Positions 15,927 through 20,340 of a stretch of DNA of 20,340 bases are shown here, one piece after another. The stretch's first letter is position 1. The number at the start of each line of letters is the position of its first letter. Source of the stretch: Bacteroidia bacterium (lineage in GTDB: Bacteria; Bacteroidota; Bacteroidia; Bacteroidales; BM520). The position numbers and the translations under genes are program-made. The notes beneath the pieces were generated by a model that made no database searches, was not told the origin of the DNA, and saw only the letters and a list, made by a program, of their open reading frames with translations. The stretch is from positions 1-20,340 of the forward strand of contig RZYD01000017.1 in assembly GCA_009930445.1 (NCBI GenBank), read 5' to 3'.

Positions 15927-17441
15927 TCACGAAGACGACTTGGTCTTGATAAATAATATTCTTCGAATTTCAATGATCTCTGCAATATCTTTCCTAAATG
16001 ATTTCACCCCGCAAGCCAGAGTAATAAAAGCTATCGCTCCAACAATAAGCGAATAAAAAATATTCAAGACCAGCGGTGCACCCAAGGCATGTGCTCTGAC
16101 AATCATCATGACGGAGGCAGTCAGACCACTCAGAACGAAAGGATGGTGTATCGTAAAAAGTACATCTTTGGCAGAAATAGGTGTGTATTTCAACGCAAAC
16201 GAAAGCTGAGGCCATAAAATTATATAATTGCAAATCGAATAACCTGTTGCAACGCCTGCGGCACCCCAGGCTAATCCAGCAATAAAAAAAAGTAAGAGCA
16301 CCGGTGTCACAAAAACAATCCACAAAAACATTCGTTTTGTATTGCCAGAAGATACGTAAATCCACCCTACGGTTGAACTAACGGGTTGCAAGATTGCGGC
16401 TACAGCAAGTATCTTAAAAATAGGTCCGGCGTCAATCCACTCTATACCCAATACAATTTCAACAATTTCGGATGATAGAACAGCCATAACGGCTACAACT
16501 GGCATAGAGATATACGCAATAAGTTTTATAGATTTGAGATAGTATCGTCGATAGCGCTCTGGTTCACTCTGCAAACGGCTCAAAGCTGGCACAGCAACCG
16601 ATGTCATCGGTGCAGTAATTTGTCCAATTGGAAACATCAGCAATGAATAAGCACGTGAATATAATCCAAGAGATTGAGCACCGCAATAGCGACCAATAAG
16701 AATATTATCAAAGCTACGGGCAAAGTAGTTTACAAGACTAAATCCTGTCAGGTGACCACCAAACTTTAGCATTGAATATACTCCAGATTTGCGTAATGGA
16801 ATTCCTGGAATCCAACGACAAAAAGTCCAAACACCCATGGCGTTTATTGCTGCAGTCGCAATTTGCATCCAGACAAGGCTCCAATATCCCAGTCCTGCAA
16901 TTGCACTGATAACTGCAACAAATACACCTGAAGCACTAGCAAGTACATCAATGGTTGCAAGTGATAATAAGCGCATTTGCCTACGAAGCAATGCTTGATG
17001 CTGAATGGTAAGTCCGCCAAAAAAAAATGACATTGACAACATCGCAGTCACGGAAACAAGACGTTGATCATTATAAAACCAACCAACAACCGGTGACAAA
17101 GCCAGTGTGATCAACATTAGCAATACACTTATAGCCACATTAATCCAAAAGAGCGTACTAATCTGCTCATGGTTTATTTCGGAACGTTGTACTGTGGCCA
17201 TAGAAAGCCCCATATCTTTGAAAACCAAAATAAATCCAGTGATGGCTGTAACCATCGCAATCAAACCGAAATCAGCAGGAGTTAGTATGCGAGCCAATAT
17301 CATCATAGAAATGATGTTCAGGAAAAACTTCGCCCCTTGAGCGATAAACGTCACTGCACCTCCGCGAACTGACAATCGTTTTAAATTGCACTCAAGATGC
17401 TGTGTTGAAAAATGGCGATTATTGTTTTTGATGTTGCTCAT
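15927..17441 (-). CDS. wzx: Wzx-type polysaccharide flippase (MOP/PST family, WzxC-like)
   Basis: A 504-residue membrane protein with about 12-14 hydrophobic segments along its whole length, the usual size for PST/MOP flippases. SVRGGAVTFIAQGAKFF near residue 25, followed by ILARILTPADFGLIAMVTAI (about 51-70) and FKDMGLSMATVQR, is the standard start of WzxC-like proteins. It should flip the lipid-linked repeat unit from the cytoplasmic to the periplasmic leaflet. It is the first gene of the minus-strand polysaccharide run. Its ATG overlaps by 4 bases the stop of a truncated HEPN toxin-like frame (ATGA), so what lies upstream of the cluster looks like a recombination junction and no original promoter is visible. 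Confidence 0.92.
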   Translation of the reverse strand: MSNIKNNNRHFSTQHLECNLKRLSVRGGAVTFIAQGAKFFLNIISMMILARILTPADFGLIAMVTAITGFILVFKDMGLSMATVQRSEINHEQISTLFWINVAISVLLMLITLALSPVVGWFYNDQRLVSVTAMLSMSFFFGGLTIQHQALLRRQMRLLSLATIDVLASASGVFVAVISAIAGLGYWSLVWMQIATAAINAMGVWTFCRWIPGIPLRKSGVYSMLKFGGHLTGFSLVNYFARSFDNILIGRYCGAQSLGLYSRAYSLLMFPIGQITAPMTSVAVPALSRLQSEPERYRRYYLKSIKLIAYISMPVVAVMAVLSSEIVEIVLGIEWIDAGPIFKILAVAAILQPVSSTVGWIYVSSGNTKRMFLWIVFVTPVLLLFFIAGLAWGAAGVATGYSICNYIILWPQLSFALKYTPISAKDVLFTIHHPFVLSGLTASVMMIVRAHALGAPLVLNIFYSLIVGAIAFITLACGVKSFRKDIAEIIEIRRILFIKTKSSS

Positions 17442-17692
17442 CCGATGTTAAAATTACCCGCTATTTCCACGTAATCAATTTCATATTCGTGCGCCGCCAA
17501 ATTACGCAAAGCTCGCATCGATTGCCATGCGTCCATTGATTTGAGTACATTAATTTTTTCAAAAAAGGAAAGAACATGAAGAAAGGTATCAGCCCGTTCG
17601 CCAGCAAGTATGGCTGCATGTCGCATTGCACCGCCGAGTGTGTCCTCTAATTTGGAAAACCGTTCGTTTATTGAGGACAATGTTTCAAACAT
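17438..17692 (-). pseudogene. HEPN-domain protein, C-terminally truncated, abutting the flippase gene
   Basis: An 84-residue frame. MFETLSSINERFSKLEDTL and SFFEKINVLKSMDAW followed by RALRNLAAHEYEIDY (about 61-75) match small HEPN proteins; R63 to H68 in RNLAAH is the R-x4-H ribonuclease motif. Relatives usually continue for at least 25 residues past this motif, but here the frame ends at FNIG and its TGA overlaps the flippase ATG. No ribosome site precedes the ATG. The expected MNT antitoxin partner is not found upstream, although residues GVSNKDID just before the ATG weakly recall an MNT 'SDID' motif. Probably a relic cut by insertion or deletion at the cluster boundary; it could still be translated. 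Confidence 0.7.
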
Positions 17693-17918
17693 ATCAATGT
17701 CTTTGTTTGAGACGCCAATGTCATGGCATCAAGAGGCCATGCCACACCTGATATTGAACCGTTCGGGAAATAAATACATCGTTCTATAGCTTCCAGCTTC
17801 TTTAAGGCGAGCCTTGAACAACCGTGAAACATCCTATGGAACATCGCTTACACTCAAGGGAGACCTTACCCATTCCGACAGATCGGATGCATCCCCTCGC
17901 TTGCCAAAATCAAAGACC
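17693..17918 (-). other. Gene-free segment between two HEPN relics
   Basis: No intact gene is seen. One minus-strand frame is open from 17957 to a TAG at 17834-17836 and reads like protein (VFDFGKRGDASDLSEWV), but it has no start codon, follows a TAA and overlaps the restored HEPN tail. It may be a short relic. The rest shows nothing recognisable. Confidence 0.4.
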
Positions 17919-18339
17919 TCACTCTGCCCTTTTGGCTCGTTCTTCCATTTCCTCTTTTAACATGCAAAAAAGGTAATAATATTCATTTTTTATGGACGAA
18001 ACAATGCCTGCAGCGGTTTCTTCGTTATTAGGTATGACTTGTTTTATTGCGACTTTGCAACATATCCATCCAAATTTCACCATCTATAATCAAGCCGGCG
18101 GCATAGCTTTTTCTAAACGCATCCCGTGCTCCTGCGATATCGGCTTCTCCCTGATATTCCAAATAATCTTTTAAAGTGTTCCAAGCTAACTCATAGGTAT
18201 ATTCAAAGGCCTTAATAAGCCCCTGTTCCTCCAATTTATTCAATTCCGTTTGAATCATAAATTCATCGAGTTGACACAGTGCTTTTTTATAGTTGCTGAA
18301 ACGTTGTTTCCACCGAATATCCAATTGATCATTTTTCAT
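17919..18339 (-). pseudogene. HI0074-type HEPN nucleotidyltransferase-partner (HepT-like) toxin with a one-base frameshift
   Basis: The uninterrupted frame (18028-18339) gives 103 residues typical of the nucleotidyltransferase substrate-binding (HI0074) family: DIRWKQRFSNYKKALCQL, LEEQGLIKAFEYTYELAWN, LKDYLEYQG, then WMDMLQSRNKTSHT with the R-x4-H motif (R97, H102). It stops at TAA right after SHT. The sequence there is ACCTAATAACGAAGAA. Removing one A gives ACC TAT AAC GAA GAA, which restores the family-typical SHTYNEET and opens the frame through AAGIVSS to a TGA at 17919, for 139 residues, the normal family size. So this is a single-base insertion, or a sequencing error, in a full-length gene. 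Its ATG overlaps the MNT stop by 4 bases (ATGA), so the pair is co-translated. The truncated product keeps the R-x4-H motif. Confidence 0.88.
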
Positions 18340-18638
18340 CGCTTATAAATCACCTTTCCAACACGCTCAATATGTTCAAGCAAAGCCTGATTATCTATGT
18401 GATTATATAACGACAAATCAATCTCATACGGTAGCAGCAAATCATCCAGTTCGATTGCAATACGATTTAGATCCTTCAGCGTTAATGCATCCCCCTTGAT
18501 GGTCATATCAATATCAGAACCATTTTTAAAGTTTCCCATTGCTCGGGAGCCATAAAGTACAACCTGGTCTATCTGTGAATGACCGGAGAGCACTTCAGTT
18601 ATCCTTTGCATTGTGCTTTCTTTTAAACCGTGTGGCAT
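18336..18638 (-). CDS. MNT-type minimal nucleotidyltransferase (MntA-like antitoxin)
   Basis: A 100-residue protein of the HI0073 / DNA polymerase beta superfamily. LYGSRAMGNFKNGSDIDM (about 28-45) is the G-S-x10-D-x-D motif with D42 and D44, and a third carboxylate is at YEIDLS (D74). All three catalytic acids are present and the length is normal, so it looks intact. In HEPN/MNT modules the MNT protein blocks its HEPN RNase partner, in studied cases by adding AMP to a tyrosine near the R-x4-H motif (family knowledge). Notably, that tyrosine position is exactly where the downstream HEPN gene is frameshifted. Its start overlaps the end of a second, decayed HEPN gene by 16 bases, so it is flanked by HEPN sequences on both sides. 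Confidence 0.92.
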   Translation of the reverse strand: MPHGLKESTMQRITEVLSGHSQIDQVVLYGSRAMGNFKNGSDIDMTIKGDALTLKDLNRIAIELDDLLLPYEIDLSLYNHIDNQALLEHIERVGKVIYKR

Positions 18639-18925
18639 TGATCACTCATGCTCTTCGATGATATAATCGTGAGCGTATTTCTCAGTTTTACAAATTCATG
18701 AAAATATTGATCAAGCACCACCGCAGCAATCTGCGCTGCTGTATCTTGATTATATGTGTGTGAAGTGAGATTTCTGCTTTGAATCATATCCATCCAAACA
18801 TCTCCATTTTCAATTATCCCCAATAGAAAGGCCATTCGCGTAGCATCTTTGGAACCATAGATCCGTAAAAGTGCTTTCGTGTAATTTGAAAACCGTTGTA
18901 TCCACCTGATATCTTTTGTCGTCAG
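18623..18925 (-). pseudogene. Second HI0074-type HEPN gene with internal deletion and lost start codon
   Basis: One open frame of 101 codons joins the two ends of an HI0074-family protein. The N-terminal end TTKDIRWIQRFSNYTKALL is followed directly by YGSKDATRMAFLLGIIENG and VWMDMIQSRNLTSHTYN, with the R-x4-H motif and the tyrosine intact. Compared with the neighbouring HEPN gene, about 45 residues of the middle (the LDEF to DYLEYQG part) are missing in frame. The codon where the start should be is CTG (18923-18925) instead of ATG, preceded by an in-frame TGA. An internal ATG at 18835 could give a 70-residue C-terminal piece. It is a relic overlapping the MNT start, and suggests a HEPN-MNT arrangement distinct from the MNT-HEPN pair downstream. 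Confidence 0.85.
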
Positions 18926-18970
18926 ATTTCAGTCAGAGATGGCAGGCGATTAACTTTGTAAAGCTTTTTA

Positions 18971-19109
18971 TTAACCGCATATTTTGATCACCTTCTTATC
19001 GAAGGAATATATTATATCTCCGTTCTCTCTGTTATACGCACATAGTATTGCATCAACAAAATCGATATTCTTATCAGCAAAGAACAACATTGGCATCAAT
19101 CCGCTTCAT
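18971..19109 (-). pseudogene. vapC: VapC (PIN-domain) toxin relic with the middle deleted
   Basis: The start ATG at 19107-19109 lies inside the end of the VapB-type gene, as usual for vapBC, and encodes MKRIDANVVL, the standard PIN N-terminus with the first catalytic Asp. The frame then breaks. In another frame the sequence continues as NIDFVDAILCAYNRENGD and IIYSFDKKV to a TAA at 18971, which is the PIN C-terminal part (DFVDA acidic motif and the final 'FDKK'). About two thirds of a normal 130-140 residue toxin are missing between these ends, and the join is out of frame. The toxin cannot be functional. Confidence 0.85.
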
Positions 19110-19347
19110 ATTTATTCCTTACAGCTCCACGCCAAGCATCTTTTTCATGTACAATTCTAGTTGGGTTTGCATATTTCTTAAGAGCTCCACGCATGCTTTT
19201 CCCCTCACGTACGGGAGAATCTGATCGTTCCTTGTCCTGATCAAACGGTAAAACAATTAATTCTACTGTCATATTTGAAAATTCCACCGGCAAATCATGT
19301 GAGATCCGATTGGAGTCAACGTGAATTATATCTCGAACTGCCTGCAT
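19096..19347 (-). CDS. VapB-type antitoxin (AbrB/SpoVT-like or related, partner of a PIN toxin)
   Basis: An 83-residue protein. MQAVRDIIHVDSNRISHDLP followed by VELIVLPFDQ is a swapped-hairpin-like DNA-binding N-terminus common in antitoxins of this type. The C-terminal tail has ALKKYANPTRIVHEKDAW and GAVRNKYEAD, a typical toxin-wrapping end ('L-x-x-YANP...W..AV..KYE') of antitoxins that precede VapC genes. The start is the ATG at 19347, set by a perfect AAGGAG at 19353-19358, 5 bases upstream; an ATG at 19392 is less likely. The toxin following it is deleted, so this is an orphan antitoxin that may still bind DNA or neutralise a related VapC elsewhere. Confidence 0.88.
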   Translation of the reverse strand: MQAVRDIIHVDSNRISHDLPVEFSNMTVELIVLPFDQDKERSDSPVREGKSMRGALKKYANPTRIVHEKDAWRGAVRNKYEAD

Positions 19348-19352
19348 ATTTT

Positions 19353-19358
19353 CTCCTT
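19353..19358 (-). promoter_or_regulatory. Ribosome binding site AAGGAG of the VapB-type antitoxin
   Basis: The minus strand reads AAGGAG with 5 bases to the ATG at 19347. It decides between that ATG and the in-frame ATG 45 bases upstream. Confidence 0.75.
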
Positions 19359-19392
19359 TTCTATTTTGTACAGCATTTGATTGGATCAACAT

Positions 19393-19672
19393 GACTGCAA
19401 TGATATCTCTGCCCTATGCGAACTCCGCAGCGGATGGTGATATTGTGCGCCAATGGACACGAATGAGGTAGCAAACCATACATTAGCGTTTATTGGTGTT
19501 ATTGGCGGGTACCATTTCAAAAGGCAATATGAGGATGATCTATAAACTGCGTGTTCTCAAGCACAACGGAGGGGGGGAGATAGTTTGCCCACTAATCACA
19601 CGCGACTAAATAAACATGCAAATGTAATAACACCTTCATTTACTCCAAAATTCATCGTTATTCATGTCCAGA
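19393..19672. other. Gene-free spacer between VapB and HicB relics, with a copy of a short repeat
   Basis: No gene is seen. A G7 run lies near 19571, and GTTTGCCCACTAATCACACG at 19583-19602 matches 20001-20020 at 18 of 20 bases. The tract around 19450-19500 has related CACGAAT / AATCAC-like words. It looks like degenerate dispersed-repeat sequence. Confidence 0.5.
19583..19602. repeat. Direct repeat copy 1, GTTTGCCCACTAATCACACG
   Basis: Matches the copy at 20001-20020 at 18 of 20 positions, in the same orientation. The two copies flank the frameshifted HicB gene. Confidence 0.6.
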
Positions 19673-19886
19673 TCATAGAGCCAACTCAACATCACGTACA
19701 CCAATAAAGGTATTGCCATCATCCTGAATTTCATCTTCCAAACATGCTTGAATCGCTTCATTAATGTTGGCGACAGCTTCATCCATGGTGTTACCATTAA
19801 CTATGGCATCCACGTAAAACGGGACAAGTCACGATATAAATACCATCAGGATCTTGTTCTATCACAATTGGATAATGTTTATTCAT
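19673..19886 (-). pseudogene. hicB: HicB-type antitoxin with a one-base frameshift
   Basis: The minus strand starts at an ATG at 19886 with GGGAG 5 bases upstream and reads HYPIVIEQDPDGIYIVTCP and LRGCHS, the partial RNase-H-like fold of HicB, then meets TAA. The bases are CATAGTTAATGGTAACACC. Removing one A gives CAT AGT TAT GGT AAC ACC, restoring CHSYGNTMDEAVANINEAI (the HicB 'GCxxxGxTxxEAxxNxxEAI' motif) and an open frame to a TGA at 19673, 70 residues in all. That length is usual for small HicB proteins. Upstream, where a HicA toxin is commonly found, no HicA dsRBD-like sequence is seen. So the gene is broken by one base and lacks its toxin. Confidence 0.87.
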
Positions 19887-20000
19887 AGTTTCTCCCATAA
19901 TAGCCACATTTTTCAAATCCATTTTCCCTCACCCGCTTATGCCTTCGTTGCCTACGGAACACAAGTCGCTAGAGAACACCGAGGGCCTGGAGCTTAGAAT

Positions 20001-20020
20001 GTTTACCAACTAATCACACG
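20001..20020. repeat. Direct repeat copy 2, GTTTACCAACTAATCACACG
   Basis: Matches 19583-19602 at 18 of 20 positions in the same orientation, about 418 bases away. Confidence 0.6.
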
Positions 20021-20031
20021 AATCGCAGAAG

Positions 20032-20049
20032 GGCGGGTGTAATCCCGCC
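20032..20049. repeat. Hairpin GGCGGG-TGTAAT-CCCGCC
   Basis: A perfect 6-bp G+C-only stem with a 6-base loop. No T-run follows on either strand, so a terminator is not supported. It lies between the RelE and HicB relics. Confidence 0.55.
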
Positions 20050-20178
20050 AGCAACGAGGTGGCAATCACACAAATGAATAGCGTACAGCCCCGTGTCCAT
20101 TGGTGTAAAACGTGGGCATCTCTTAACTTTACCACAATTCACACTAATTAGTATCTCCAGCATTCGTGAAACAACTAA

Positions 20179-20258
20179 TTACCAAATCCGATTCAAATAG
20201 TATCGTGGCTCACGGTGTTGATGCGCAATGCATGTCACAACAGGAGAACAACATTCAT
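20179..20258 (-). pseudogene. RelE/ParE-type toxin relic with the middle deleted
   Basis: The ATG at 20256-20258 overlaps the antitoxin stop (ATGA), as usual in these modules, and encodes MNVVLL before a stop. In another frame the sequence continues VVTCIAHQHREPRYYLNRIW to a TAA at 20179. That is the typical C-terminus of RelE/ParE toxins ('VAVAHQRREPGYW'). Only the first few and last 20 or so codons of a normal 90-100 codon gene remain, joined out of frame, so it is inactive. Confidence 0.8.
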
Positions 20259-20340
20259 TTCTTTACCTGTCGCCTGATCTGTTCCAAAGGAATCCCCTGT
20301 ATTTCCCCATTTCTATAAGCTTTATATCTTCGTTCAGATT
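20255..20340 (-). CDS. C-terminus of an addiction-module antitoxin (TIGR02574-like), partial at window edge
   Basis: The minus strand enters the window in an open frame of 27 residues, SERRYKAYRNGEIQGIPLEQ then IRRQVKK and a TGA. The pattern 'E-(L/I)-x-R-R-x-x-x-Y-x-x-GE-x-x-x-(I/W)-P-x-E-x-(V/I)' is that of small antitoxins annotated as putative addiction module components, which sit just before RelE/ParE toxins. The toxin relic follows with a 4-base overlap, supporting the call. The N-terminus lies beyond the window. Confidence 0.72.
   Translation of the reverse strand, partial: SERRYKAYRNGEIQGIPLEQIRRQVKK

Larger units (their letters stand above)
19887..20178. other. Gene-free spacer with hairpin and short repeat copy
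   Basis: No gene or HicA remnant is recognised on either strand. It holds the second repeat copy (20001-20020), a 6-bp G+C-rich hairpin (20032-20049), and AATTCACACTAATTAG-like words near 20135-20150 that recall degenerate 'GTGTGAATTAGTGTG' intergenic repeats. Confidence 0.5.

Noticed and set aside
17680..17740. MNT antitoxin remnant just upstream of the truncated HEPN gene (residues GVSNKDID)
   Set aside because: Only eight residues recall the motif, an in-frame TGA lies just upstream, and no other MNT feature is present.
20032..20049. Terminator between the RelE and HicB relics
   Set aside because: The hairpin is G+C-rich and perfect but no T-tract follows on either strand.

Overview
The window looks like accessory chromosomal DNA from an environmental, probably Gram-negative bacterium. 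Supporting this are a Wzx/O-antigen-ligase type polysaccharide cluster, many toxin-antitoxin (TA) relics, and degenerate intergenic repeats. The phylum cannot be fixed from the sequence, and no rRNA, tRNA, phage or transposase gene was seen.

Positions 1-366 hold no firm gene. They contain two adjacent perfect hairpins and about 180 bases of degenerate TTAAGTG-type repeats (minus-strand reading). A 65-codon open tail (367-564) then follows, in frame, the stop codon of the last polysaccharide gene.

Positions 565-17441, all on the minus strand, form an exopolysaccharide / O-antigen type biosynthesis cluster. In transcription order it encodes: a flippase (15927-17441), a DegT-family sugar aminotransferase, two overlapping class I methyltransferases, a WcaL-like GT4 glycosyltransferase, and an O-antigen ligase/polymerase-like membrane protein. 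After a 358-base gap with a candidate promoter come a methyltransferase, a FemAB/GNAT-type transferase, another methyltransferase, a polysaccharide deacetylase, a GT4 glycosyltransferase, a hexapeptide acyltransferase, a GT4 glycosyltransferase, a divergent DegT-fold protein, a GT4 glycosyltransferase and a Gfo/Idh/MocA oxidoreductase. Most genes are tightly packed or share 4-base stop/start overlaps. The set is enough to make amino sugars, assemble a repeat unit, decorate it by methylation, acylation and deacetylation, flip it and polymerise or ligate it. The initiating phosphoglycosyltransferase and the export/chain-length proteins are not in the window. G+C varies visibly: a 60-base sample at 4501-4560 has 37 G+C and one at 12481-12540 has 21, so the cluster is probably a mosaic.

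Positions 17438-20340, also on the minus strand, are a graveyard of at least five different TA modules: a C-terminally truncated HEPN protein running into the flippase start codon, a frameshifted HI0074-type HEPN gene, an intact MNT nucleotidyltransferase, a second HEPN gene with an internal deletion and a lost ATG, a VapC PIN toxin reduced to its two ends beside an intact VapB-type antitoxin, a frameshifted HicB, a RelE/ParE toxin reduced to its two ends, and the C-terminus of a TIGR02574-like antitoxin at the window edge. The repeated pattern, in which toxins lose their middle while both ends survive and antitoxins stay open, is the most unusual feature here. I do not see a clearly new functional system.
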